A DNA stretch of 64,000 nucleotides from Clostridia bacterium (GTDB lineage: Bacteria; Bacillota_A; Clostridia; Christensenellales; Aristaeellaceae). Shown piece by piece: positions 50,401 through 57,301 of the stretch (position 1 is the first letter of the stretch; every line of letters starts with the position of its first letter). The position numbers and the translations under genes were made by a program. The DNA lies in assembly GCA_017530275.1 (NCBI GenBank), contig JAFXMP010000233.1, positions 1 through 64,000 of the forward strand, given 5' to 3'. The notes below the pieces were generated by a model, which was not told the DNA's origin, made no database searches, and was given only the letters and a program-made list of their open reading frames with translations.

Positions 50401-50693
50401 GCTCCCAGGTGCCCGAACCCGTGCGCTATTACAACGACCAGCCATCGGATTATATTTTCTATCAGGGTCTTGCCTACGCTGCCCTGGGCGACATGGAAAA
50501 GGCGAAAAAGTCCTTCCACCAGCTCATCATCTTCGGCGAGCGCCATATCTACGATAAAGTGGGTTATGACTTCTTCGCCGTTTCCATGCCTGAACTGGAG
50601 GTGTTCCAGGATGATATACAAAAGCGAAGCGACGATTACTGCCGCCGCATGATGAAATTGGGACGCAATGGACTCAAAGAAATCAAGGCATAA
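47433..50693 (+). CDS. DUF5107 and TPR-repeat protein
   Basis: The 1086-residue protein has an N-terminal DUF5107 domain with a galactose-mutarotase-like look (about 1-370: LENDYLYVMILPELGGRIQRA, GPWISGGIEFNWPQHHRPST, FLWWANPAVHVNDDT) and then some ten TPR-like helical pairs (for example AYFNLGLALELLGNLSEAYD, HYYLGELLYDKKQYAQAIFH, YQGLAYAALGDMEKAKKSFH). No signal peptide is seen. Proteins of this type occur beside glycosidases in Clostridia. Coupling with the GH35 gene suggests a carbohydrate-active or binding role. GGAGAAATCGCT precedes the ATG. Confidence 0.88.
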   Translation: MNKTSVYEQMITFPTYRAGSLEKNPLFIEKRAYQGSTGKVYPVPICEKISDTKEDVQYKAVILENDYLYVMILPELGGRIQRALDKTNNYDFVYYNQVIKPALVGLAGPWISGGIEFNWPQHHRPSTFMPVDYIISENPDGSASVILGETDRINGTKSNASITLYPDKAYIEIKGQLFNPTDYPQTFLWWANPAVHVNDDTFSVFPPDVNAVMDHGKRAVSTFPIATGEYYKADYSAGVDISRYKNIKVPTSYMAAHSDFDFVGNFDEGRDAGLLHVADHHISPGKKQWTWGNGDFGRMWDKNLTDEDGPYIELMTGVFCDNQPDFTWLKPHEEKNFVQYFMPYKTVGRVSNATKDVILGIDWIDDEGRTIIPDPFAYGREAKVAVQKKAAAARIKVYATGEYKNAQIVICSGGKVIYQKAVDLSPQAAFVDTVKELRDYEITVYSEDDELLCAYREYIKENRPIPDPAEALKKPEEIQSLEELYLAGQHLEQYRHATFQPADYYLEGLRRDPTDIRLNNAYGLLLLRNAQIEESIPYFKAAIRKQTWRNSNPYAGEAYFNLGLALELLGNLSEAYDAFFKAAWSAETAGPAYHHLACICVRQGNLDKALQFADESLLRGWHNMKTRSLKASILAHLDKESAGYWRFLEESLAIDPLYLSLLCRREDKGAFDKATGGRIEEYLNVAYEYTSFGFYEDAIEILKACPAKSPMKHYTQAYAESLLDFPASAALNAAEAGEKDPADYCFPNRVMESLILKNAVSVLESSGQKAPMAHYYLGELLYDKKQYAQAIFHWQEAVKAKPDLALAHRNLSIAYYNHGEKALALPEIAEAVRLEPGNSRFLLEQEQLLKRLEYPVKERLAILEANQKILPDRYALMLAYVSLLNQDGQHEKALDLMTHYTFHVWEGGEGKVADEYKTALFALAERALSENKPEEGIGYAERTLSYPDNLGEGKLENVPDNRAYYVMGCAYRTMNDEPKAKECFEKATLGSQVPEPVRYYNDQPSDYIFYQGLAYAALGDMEKAKKSFHQLIIFGERHIYDKVGYDFFAVSMPELEVFQDDIQKRSDDYCRRMMKLGRNGLKEIKA

Positions 50694-50772
50694 GACAAAA
50701 AGAACGATCGAGGGAATATAAACTGTTTCGGAGACTTTTTGTCGGTTTCTTTAGTGGCTTGTGTATCCTTGA

Positions 50773-50949
50773 AAGGACATCGCATAGGGGCTTAAAGTGA
50801 TGGCCGCAGCGCCTGACGGCATCGTGGAAGCCCTTTATAAGCCGGATCAGCGTTTCCTGCGGGCTGTCCTATGGCACCCGGAGTTTGCATACAGGACAGA
50901 CGAAATCAGCAGAAAGATTTTCAGCGCGTTTGTCCAGGCGATGAAAAGA
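50773..50949 (+). pseudogene. remnant of a C26 peptidase (gamma-glutamyl-GABA hydrolase family)
   Basis: The frame reads KDIA, an in-frame TAG, then GLKVMAAAPDGIVEALY and LRAVLWHPEFAYRTDEISRK. This matches the C-terminal third of class I glutamine amidotransferase-like C26 peptidases, where WHPEF carries the catalytic His. The N-terminal two thirds with the nucleophile Cys are absent, and a further stop lies just upstream. It is a truncated, dead copy. Confidence 0.7.
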
Positions 50950-51016
50950 GCCCTGTGGTATCGTGCCCGGTCACCGGGATCGGTCTCGCTCAAACAGCTT
51001 TTAGGAGGTCAGGACA

Positions 51017-51303
51017 ATGGAACGGACATATCAAAATCTGTTTTCCCGCGTTGGAGTAAGCGACGCGGAGGTGCGGGAACGGGTGAAACGCTGCTTTGAT
51101 ACGCTCTTTTTGATCCCGAGGAAAAAAACTATCAGGATGTGGACGCTGACAGCGGCTGCATGGCGGATACCGGCAATATCGACGCCCGCACCGAGGGCAT
51201 GAGCTACGGCATGATGATGTGCGTACAAATGGATCGGAAGGATTTATTTGATAAGCTGTGGCGGTTTGCCATGCGGTGCATGCATCACATGGACGGGATA
51301 TGA
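51017..51303 (+). pseudogene. truncated, frameshifted GH8 xylanase (Rex-like) remnant
   Basis: ATG with an AGGAGG site starts MERTYQNLFSRVGVSDAEVR. At about 51110 the homology jumps by one base to another frame: FFDPEEKNYQDVDADSG, then DTGNIDARTEGMSYGMMM and FDKLWRFAMRC. DARTEGMSYGMM carries the GH8 catalytic Glu of reducing-end exo-oligoxylanases. The gene ends at 51303 after about 95 of some 380 residues. Frameshift and loss of three quarters of the gene make it a pseudogene. Confidence 0.8.
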
Positions 51304-51404
51304 CATACATGCTCAATGTCGATTTTCCCTTCCTTTTCAGGCAGCCGCATCAGCCCGGAGTCTAACTTCGGCATGGTATCCAATTTCTTGATCTCTTCCG
51401 TCAT
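51304..51404 (-). pseudogene. N-terminal remnant of an aldo/keto reductase
   Basis: The minus frame starts MTEEIKKLDTMPKLDSG and continues LMRLPEKEGKIDIEHV, which resembles the first strand and loop of Fe-S-type aldo/keto reductases (GFGLMRLP...). It breaks off where the GH8 remnant from the other strand begins, near 51303. Only about 34 codons remain. In Clostridia such reductases are often under MerR regulators like the one at 51669. Confidence 0.5.
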
Positions 51405-51431
51405 ATATCTGCTTTTATTTTTTGCAAACAC

Positions 51432-51462
51432 TTGACTTAGAGTAAACTATAAGATTTATGAT
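51432..51462 (+). promoter_or_regulatory. MerR-type operator/promoter 1
   Basis: TTGACT (51432-51437) and TATGAT (51457-51462) are separated by 19 bases, the long spacing used by MerR activators. The spacer TAGAGTAAACTATAAGATT holds a palindrome (TAGAGTAAACTATA). It points right, into a region with no complete gene. Confidence 0.65.
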
Positions 51463-51616
51463 ACGCAGGAACGAACGTTCCACGACTGCATACTGCTTTG
51501 CGAGAAACGAGAGGGAATGAAAACGATGAATAAAAACAGTTTGCGGAATGCCGTGTCCCTCCTTTCTACACGCTTCATGTTGGGGATTGACGTTTGATTT
51601 GATTCCGGCTGCCATG
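51463..51616. other. region between two facing MerR-type promoters, no intact gene
   Basis: On the plus strand GAGAGGGAATGAAAACGATG leads into a 26-codon frame (MKTMNKNSLRNAVSLLSTRF) that ends in TGA at about 51596; on the minus strand a frame of 66 codons crosses the region. Neither has a known match. An AAAGGAGG on the minus strand suggests that a gene once started here. Confidence 0.35.
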
Positions 51617-51647
51617 ATCTTAATCCATAAAGTTTATTCTAAGTCAA
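51617..51647 (-). promoter_or_regulatory. MerR-type operator/promoter 2
   Basis: On the minus strand TTGACT (51647-51642) and TAAGAT (51622-51617) are 19 bases apart, with spacer TAGAATAAACTTTATGGAT, nearly the same as in operator 1. It points left, away from the merR gene. Confidence 0.65.
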
Positions 51648-51668
51648 TAGTTATGGGAGGGAAGATTT

Positions 51669-52055
51669 GTGTATTCCATTCAGGATGTGAGCCAAAGAAC
51701 AGGGCTGTCCGCCCACACGCTTCGGTACTATGAAAAAGAAGGACTGCTTCCTCCCGTCCAGCGGAGTCCAGGCGGGTTTCGCCAGTATACGGATCAGGAT
51801 TTGGAGGCGCTGGGCCTGATCTGCTGCTTGAAAAACACCGGCATGTCCCTGCAGGAGATCACCCGCTTTGTGGCGTTGACCCACGAAGGGGAACAGACGC
51901 TGAAGGAACGGGTGGAGCTGCTGCGGGAGCACCGGGAAAATGTGATCGCCCGGATGGCGGAAATGCAGAAATATCTGGACAAGGTCACCTGGAAGCTGAA
52001 CTTTTTTGCTGAAAAGCTTCGGGCTTATGAACAAAAAAGTCAGCTTAATGACTGA
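51669..52055 (+). CDS. MerR family transcriptional regulator
   Basis: The 128-residue protein has the MerR DNA-binding domain (YSIQDVSQRTGLSAHTLRYY, KEGLLPPVQRSPGGFRQYTD) at about 1-70 and a coiled-coil dimer helix after it (LKERVELLREHRENVIARMA). No Cys cluster or extra ligand domain is seen, so it belongs to the short class that responds to redox, aldehyde or unknown signals. The start is GTG after GGGAGGGAAG. Two near-identical operators lie upstream and the target genes next to them are broken. Confidence 0.93.
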   Translation: MYSIQDVSQRTGLSAHTLRYYEKEGLLPPVQRSPGGFRQYTDQDLEALGLICCLKNTGMSLQEITRFVALTHEGEQTLKERVELLREHRENVIARMAEMQKYLDKVTWKLNFFAEKLRAYEQKSQLND

Positions 52056-52080
52056 TAAAACAAGCGGAGATAAGGAACAT

Positions 52081-52722
52081 ATGAGCAAGAGAATGAAATC
52101 CGGGCTTTGTGCGGCTGTACAAATCCTTATCATCGTTTTTACAGCTTTGTCAGTTGGTACGATGTTTTTTGTCTCGGGAAGCGGCAACATGCGCGTGAAC
52201 AGAAGCGTGATCTTCCGTTATTTTACGGTGGATTCCAATATCCTGTGCGCGGTAAGCTGTGTCTTTTCGCTCATCCAAACGCTGCGCGGCCATCAGGCGG
52301 GAAGCAAAACGCTTATGCTGTTTCGCTACGCGGGCACCGCGGCGGTCACAGTGACCATGATGACGGTATTGCTGTTCCTGGGCCCCTTATATGGGTATGC
52401 TTCCATGTTTTCCCGCTGGAATCTGTGGCTTCATCTGTTGGGGCCGATTCTTGCGATCGTTTCGTTCGTCTGGCTGGAAAGGGATGAAACAGTTCCCGAA
52501 AAGAAGCATTTGATTCTTTCGATGCTCCCTGTGATCGTATACGGCGTCGTTTATCTTGTGATGGTTGTTATGATCGGAAAGGACAGGGGCGGCTGGCCGG
52601 ATTTCTATGGATTTAACAGCAGCGGCAGGTGGTATCTGTCTTACGCGGTCATGCTGGCAGGGACGGCGCTGATCGGTATCGTTCTTAGGAAGCTGAGAAC
52701 GCTTCACAAAAGCGAGGATTGA
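52081..52722 (+). CDS. six-span membrane protein, Pr6Pr family
   Basis: The 213-residue protein has about six transmembrane segments. FRYFTVDSNILCAVSCVFSL and FSRWNLWLHLLGPILAIVSF, plus GGWPDFYGFN near the end, are the conserved stretches of the Pr6Pr family. Function is not known. An in-frame ATG 11 codons earlier exists, but AAGGAACAT lies before this one. It begins 25 bp after the MerR stop and may be co-transcribed. Confidence 0.82.
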   Translation: MSKRMKSGLCAAVQILIIVFTALSVGTMFFVSGSGNMRVNRSVIFRYFTVDSNILCAVSCVFSLIQTLRGHQAGSKTLMLFRYAGTAAVTVTMMTVLLFLGPLYGYASMFSRWNLWLHLLGPILAIVSFVWLERDETVPEKKHLILSMLPVIVYGVVYLVMVVMIGKDRGGWPDFYGFNSSGRWYLSYAVMLAGTALIGIVLRKLRTLHKSED

Positions 52723-52762
52723 AAAGCGTGCGGGCGGTTTTGAACAAGAAGGAGAGAAAAAC

Positions 52763-53581
52763 ATGAATGGTTTTTTGCAAAGCGTAATCAGCACGCCCGC
52801 TCTTTATGGCACGGCGGTTTTATGGTGGCTTGGCCAGATGGGGCTGCTGATCAAAATGGGTGATACGGTGCTGTGCGTGGACCTTTACGCCTCCGAAAGC
52901 CCGAAAAGGCTGGTTCCGCCGCCTTTCCCCACGGAGGAAGCGGCAGGAATCACTGCTTTTCTGGGCACGCATGATCATTCGGATCATATGGATCACGCTT
53001 CCTGGCGGGTATGGGCCAAACAATGCCCGGACGCCTTATTTGTTTTCCCTTCGGCGCATCGCAGCAGCGTACTGGCCGACGGCGTAATGGAGGAAAACTG
53101 CCGGGGACTCAACGACGGTGAAAACTGCCGGATCGGGGGGATCACGGTGCGCGCCATCGCTGCCACCCATGAATTCCTCGCGCCTGACCCCAAAACCGGC
53201 TTGTACCCCTGCCTGCAATACGTCATTGAAGGCAACGGCCTGCGCGTCTATCATGCCGGAGATACTCTGCGCTATGAAGGGATGCTGCCCAAACTGCGGG
53301 CTTTCGGCTCCATCGACGCGGCGCTTTTGCCCATTAACGGACGGGATGGCGTGAGATACCGGCGCAACTGCATCGGCAACATGACGTTTCAGGAAGCCGC
53401 CGATCTCGCGGGTGAGCTTCGTCCCGGCCTGGTCATGCCCGGCCATTGGGATATGTTCGCGGATAATCCCGGCGATCCGGAAGCCTTTGCCGATTATCTG
53501 GACGCGAAGTATCCCGGTCAGGTTCTATGCGTACTTCCAAAGCGTCTTGCGCCGATCTGTCTGACATCCCGTAAGCTGTGA
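52763..53581 (+). CDS. metallo-beta-lactamase-fold hydrolase, UlaG-like
   Basis: The 272-residue protein has the metal-binding motif GTHDHSDHMDHASW, ATHEFLAP, YHAGDTLRYEGML and VMPGHWDMFADN, as in UlaG (L-ascorbate-6-phosphate lactonase) and related hydrolases. The N-terminal VLWWLGQMGLLIK is also typical. Without the rest of an ascorbate pathway nearby, the substrate is uncertain. GAAGGAGAGAAAAAC precedes the ATG. Confidence 0.9.
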   Translation: MNGFLQSVISTPALYGTAVLWWLGQMGLLIKMGDTVLCVDLYASESPKRLVPPPFPTEEAAGITAFLGTHDHSDHMDHASWRVWAKQCPDALFVFPSAHRSSVLADGVMEENCRGLNDGENCRIGGITVRAIAATHEFLAPDPKTGLYPCLQYVIEGNGLRVYHAGDTLRYEGMLPKLRAFGSIDAALLPINGRDGVRYRRNCIGNMTFQEAADLAGELRPGLVMPGHWDMFADNPGDPEAFADYLDAKYPGQVLCVLPKRLAPICLTSRKL

Positions 53582-53617
53582 CACACAAAAAAGGAAATAG
53601 CATAGTCAGTTATTTCA

Positions 53618-53656
53618 GGGGGAACAGCTCTTTGATGCTCAAAGCGCTGTTCCCCC
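53618..53656. repeat. GGGGG...CCCCC palindrome, copy B
   Basis: GGGGGAACAGCTCTTTGA and TCAAAGCGCTGTTCCCCC pair around TGC with one mismatch. It lies 36 bp after the UlaG-like gene and before the degraded genes on the other strand. Confidence 0.82.
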
Positions 53657-53689
53657 ACTGATATGATGTGAATAGATACACCAGGATCA

Positions 53690-53889
53690 ATACCCGATTT
53701 CCGAAAGGATGGCGTCCATAATGCCCGCGCAGCGGAGGAAGAAATCTTTCGTGACACAAGGTGTTTCCCCGTTGCGAACGCAGCGGCCTCCCGGATGAAT
53801 CGCAGCGCCTGGGCAAAATCCAGCATATTCTTTTCCAGCAGTTTTTTTGTGCCGTCTACCTGATACGTCAGGATGAATACGTGATAGCC
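53690..53889 (-). pseudogene. remnant of an alpha/beta hydrolase (acetyl esterase type)
   Basis: On the minus strand, after a stop at 53890-53892, the frame reads GYHVFILTYQVDGTKKLLEK then NMLDFAQALRFIREAA, which resembles the region before the catalytic Ser in acetyl-xylan or carboxyl esterases. The GxSxG motif and the C-terminal half are missing and the text soon loses homology. Confidence 0.35.
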
Positions 53890-53919
53890 TCAGCGGCTGA
53901 ACTGCTCCGCAACGGGCCA

Positions 53920-54340
53920 GCGTTTTATCCCACAGCGGGCTGTAAATGTACCATCGCTCCAAGCTGCCGCCTGTTGGATCGTCAAAATGATCATGAACCG
54001 GTTCCGTTTCAGCGTATTGGAGGGACGCCGGGAGCCGGACTGCCCATATATCCTCCTTATTCATGGAATAGACCAACCAGGTATAACCGTCCGGACTGTC
54101 GTTATTCCCCGGCATGATCCCTCGAATGTAATTGGGACCGAAATCCTTCATATAGCCGCCATACCGCATCGGCGGAACTTCGCCGCACACGCAGGCCAAA
54201 TGATCGTAAGTATATCCATCTTCTGAAACGATAGCGCCAAGAGGCCAACGGTGCTGCCCGTCTGGAGAAGGATTGTAGACCATGGCATACCGCCCATCTC
54301 CGGTTTGGATCAAGAGAATTATGATATTGCAGAGACGTTT
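53920..54340 (-). pseudogene. remnant of a BNR/sialidase-like protein
   Basis: The minus frame has TGDGRYAMVYNPSPDGQHRW, IVSEDGYTYDHLACVCGEVP, YGGYMKDFGPNYIRGIMPG, WLVYSMNKEDIWAVRLP and ERWYIYSPLWDK. This is the second half of a six-bladed beta-propeller of the sialidase/Asp-box kind found in Clostridia. The first half is missing, and after WDK the sequence runs into unrelated pieces. It lacks a start and a ribosome site. Confidence 0.55.
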
Positions 54341-54456
54341 TTGAAGGATTTAGGTTTCTAACTGTCTCTGTCAATCGGTGGGCGATTTACTGTCACTTTT
54401 TCGGAGCGGCAGTAAATCCGCGCTCGCAAATAGGGCGGGATGCGGAGGGTATCTGA

Positions 54457-55371
54457 TTACGCATCCGCGTACAATTCCATTTCCGTCACGCATTCCGTTT
54501 TCAGCTTTTTAACCAGGCTTTCCAGCGCTTGAACGGCATGAGGACGGATATCCGCGCCGATGAGCACGAACATGATGTCGTCGCCCACCTGGAGCGTACC
54601 TTCGTTCAGCCAGACCCGCACATAGTACACGCCCTCCATTTGCCGGGCTTCGGCAATCGCTTCCGCCGCTTTCGCTTCATCGCAGGAAAGCTTCATGCCG
54701 ACGACGGGCTTTGCCTCCGTATCGCCCTGGCGCACCTGCTTGCGGGCAGTGGAGCGGACCACGCCGTTGTGCGTTAGATACATGCCCACTTTTCCGGCGT
54801 CCGGATGCGCTTTGGCTTCCCGCAGCCATTGATCTACCGACGGCTTTTGTTTCTTTTCTTTGTTCCCGGCGGCAGCGCAGTCAGCCGAACCTGCGGACTG
54901 CAGCATCTCCACCCCATGGCGGATAGGGCCGCAAACAGCGGCGAAGTTTTCCGTGGACGCCTTTTTGCTGCCCGGCAGGTTGATGATCAGGGTGCTTTTC
55001 CGAATGCCTGCGATTTCACGGGACAGGCAGCCGTGGGGCGTGATCTTCATGCTTTCAGCGCGCATGACTTCGGGAATGCCGGGGGCGAGGCGCTCCGCGA
55101 TTTCCAGGGTAGCTTCCGGCGTCACGTCCCGGGGAGAAAAGCCCGTGCCGCCTGTGGTCAGCACCAGGGCGAGGCGCTTTTCATCCGTGCAGAGGAGCAG
55201 CTCTTTTTGAATCATGGTTTTTTCGTCGGGCACCAGCGCGGTATATACCACGTCCCAGCCCTGCTCCCGAAGCATCATACACAGCGCGGGGCCGCTGGTA
55301 TCCTCCCTCTCGCCCCGAAAACCCTTATCGCTGACCGTAATCACGGCGGCGGTATATTTCGTTTCAGCCAT
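54457..55371 (-). CDS. molybdenum cofactor protein: MogA/MoaB domain fused to a MoaE-like domain
   Basis: The 304-residue protein starts with a MogA/MoaB domain (about 1-155: AAVITVSDKGFRGEREDTSG, LVLTTGGTGFSPRDVTPEAT, LIINLPGSKKASTENF). After a linker, about 185-304 looks like a MoaE-type domain (GKVGMYLTHNGVVRSTARKQ, YYVRVWLNEGTLQVGDDIMF, VLIGADIRPHAVQALESLV). MogA adenylates molybdopterin and MoaE makes it from precursor Z, so the fusion joins two steps of one pathway. The chosen ATG overlaps moaC by 8 bp after AGGAAAGG; one ten codons earlier is less likely. Confidence 0.85.
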   Translation of the reverse strand: MAETKYTAAVITVSDKGFRGEREDTSGPALCMMLREQGWDVVYTALVPDEKTMIQKELLLCTDEKRLALVLTTGGTGFSPRDVTPEATLEIAERLAPGIPEVMRAESMKITPHGCLSREIAGIRKSTLIINLPGSKKASTENFAAVCGPIRHGVEMLQSAGSADCAAAGNKEKKQKPSVDQWLREAKAHPDAGKVGMYLTHNGVVRSTARKQVRQGDTEAKPVVGMKLSCDEAKAAEAIAEARQMEGVYYVRVWLNEGTLQVGDDIMFVLIGADIRPHAVQALESLVKKLKTECVTEMELYADA

Positions 55372-56344
55372 TTTTCCTTTCCTCCCGATGATAGTCTCCA
55401 TGCACGCCGCCGTTTTTTTCCAGCAGCCGAATATCCGAAATGACCATGTCCCGCTGCACCGCCTTGCACATATCGTACACGGTGAGCGCCGCGCAGCTGA
55501 CCGCGGTCAGCGCTTCCATTTCCACGCCGGTTTTCCCGTCGCACCGGGCCGTAGCCTCGATTTCCACGGACAGCCGATCCGCGTCCAGGAACAATCTCAA
55601 ATCAATGCCGTTCAGCGGCACGGGATGGCACATGGGAATCCAGTCCGGCGTGCGCTTGGCCGCCATGATCCCGGCGATCTGGGCGACGGTGAGCACGTCG
55701 CCTTTTTTCACGCCGCCGGACTGAATCAGGGAAAAGGTGTGCTGATTCACCAGCACCCTGCCTGCGGCTGTGGCCGTGCGGCAGGTAATATCCTTTTCGC
55801 TCACGTCTACCATCCGCGCCCGGCCCTGGTCGTTAAAATGGGTAAAATCTTCGGACTTCATATCCTGTATCTCCCTGATGATAAAATCCGCGACGCCCGG
55901 CGCGTCGTCGAAGGAAAAACGGGGCACGCCCGTTTGCAGCTCCTGATCGTCCGTAATGACGGCGATATAGTTTTCCGGCGGTTCCGGCAAGCCTTTTCCG
56001 GTTTCCTTCCGGCAGAGGCCAATGCGGGGAATGGCCGCGTGTTTGAAGCCTTCCACCAGAATAACGTCTACATTTTGGATGCGGTCAAGGCATTGCTCCA
56101 GCGTGCTGCCTGCCTGCTGGATGACGGCGGTTTTCTTCGCCGAAGCAATCACCACGGTCTGGGCCCCTGCCTGGGCGTGGCGGTAAGAATCCTTGCCCGG
56201 ATGATCGATGTCAAAATCATGGCTGTCGTGCTTGACCAATCCGACGCGCAGCCCCTTTTGGGTTAATGCTCGGATCACCCGCTCCATTATGGTTGTTTTT
56301 CCTGTGCCCGAATAGGCGGAGAATCCAATCACTGGACAGGTCAT
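55364..56344 (-). CDS. MobB-MoaC fusion protein
   Basis: The 326-residue protein joins a MobB GTP-binding domain (about 1-160; P-loop GFSAYSGTGKTT, LVKHDSHDFDIDHPGKDS, VDVILVEGFKHAAIPRI) to MoaC (about 165-320; FTHFNDQGRARMVDVSEKD, WIPMCHPVPLNGIDL, GKTGVEMEALTAVS, YDMCKAVQRDM). MoaC completes precursor Z formation with MoaA, and MobB aids later nucleotide attachment. Both domains keep their key motifs. It starts three bases after moaA. Confidence 0.93.
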   Translation of the reverse strand: MTCPVIGFSAYSGTGKTTIMERVIRALTQKGLRVGLVKHDSHDFDIDHPGKDSYRHAQAGAQTVVIASAKKTAVIQQAGSTLEQCLDRIQNVDVILVEGFKHAAIPRIGLCRKETGKGLPEPPENYIAVITDDQELQTGVPRFSFDDAPGVADFIIREIQDMKSEDFTHFNDQGRARMVDVSEKDITCRTATAAGRVLVNQHTFSLIQSGGVKKGDVLTVAQIAGIMAAKRTPDWIPMCHPVPLNGIDLRLFLDADRLSVEIEATARCDGKTGVEMEALTAVSCAALTVYDMCKAVQRDMVISDIRLLEKNGGVHGDYHREERKNG

Positions 56345-56347
56345 GGT

Positions 56348-57298
56348 TCACCCTCCGATCTGGTTCATGCCCCGGGCCGCCTGGCTGCGGCTGGAGGCGC
56401 TCAGTTCCTCATGGCGGCAGGGCTTATGCTGGATGGCGCGGCGCAATTGCGCCAGCATCCCGGCATCGTCCAGGCCCTTGAGGGGGATTTCCTCCGGGGA
56501 ATGCAGGCAGGGCTTGATCTTTCCGTCCGCCGTGATCCGGATGCGGTTGCAGGCGGCGCAGAAGTGTTGGCTGAGGGGACTGATGAGCCCGACGCGGCCT
56601 TGCGCCCCCGGCAGGCGGTAGAGCCGCGCCACGCCCTCATCATGTTCCGGCGCCGCTTCCGGCAGGGCTTCCAGCACTTTCGCGGCGGGAAGATAGCATT
56701 CCTGCCCAAAGCCCGCGCCGCCGGGCATGGGCATCAGTTCAATGAAGCGCACGTCGATGGGATACTGCCGTGTCAGCGCCGCCAAAGCCGGGATTTCGTC
56801 GTCGTTGAAGCCGCCGATGAGCACCGTGTTGATTTTGATTTTTTCAAACCCGGCCTTCAGGGCGGCGTTCAGGCCGCGCAAAGCGTCGTTCAGGTTTCCC
56901 CGCCGGGTGATGAAAGCGTACTTTTCAGGATTCAAGGTGTCCAGACTGATATTGACCCGGCGGATGCCAGCATCCCGCAGGGGAACGGCCATCTCCGGCA
57001 GGCGGATGGCGTTGGTGGTGACGCCTGTGTCCACGATCCCCGGCACCTGCGACGCCCTTCGGCAGATGGACAGGATGTTGGGCTTGGTCAGCGGTTCGCC
57101 GCCGGTAATGCGCAGCTTGGTCACGCCCAGCTGGGCCGCGGCCTGCACCGCCCGGATCATTTCGTCTTCGGTCAGCAGCTCGTCATGGCGCAGCTTGCAT
57201 ATGCCTTCTTCGGGCATACAGTACCGGCACCGCAGATTGCACAGCTCTGTCACCGAGAGGCGCAGATAGGTGATGGGCCGTCCGAATGAATCAATCAT
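56348..57298 (-). CDS. moaA: GTP 3',8-cyclase (radical SAM)
   Basis: The 316-residue protein has the radical-SAM cluster CNLRCRYCM (about 20-28), LRITGGEPLTKPNI for SAM binding and the C-terminal second cluster FCAACNRIRITADGKIKPCL. The C-terminus ends in GG, as needed for interaction with MoaC in this family. It starts precursor Z synthesis from GTP. Spacing of 3 bp to both neighbours shows a tight operon. Confidence 0.97.
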   Translation of the reverse strand: MIDSFGRPITYLRLSVTELCNLRCRYCMPEEGICKLRHDELLTEDEMIRAVQAAAQLGVTKLRITGGEPLTKPNILSICRRASQVPGIVDTGVTTNAIRLPEMAVPLRDAGIRRVNISLDTLNPEKYAFITRRGNLNDALRGLNAALKAGFEKIKINTVLIGGFNDDEIPALAALTRQYPIDVRFIELMPMPGGAGFGQECYLPAAKVLEALPEAAPEHDEGVARLYRLPGAQGRVGLISPLSQHFCAACNRIRITADGKIKPCLHSPEEIPLKGLDDAGMLAQLRRAIQHKPCRHEELSASSRSQAARGMNQIGG

Positions 57299-57301
57299 AC
57301 T

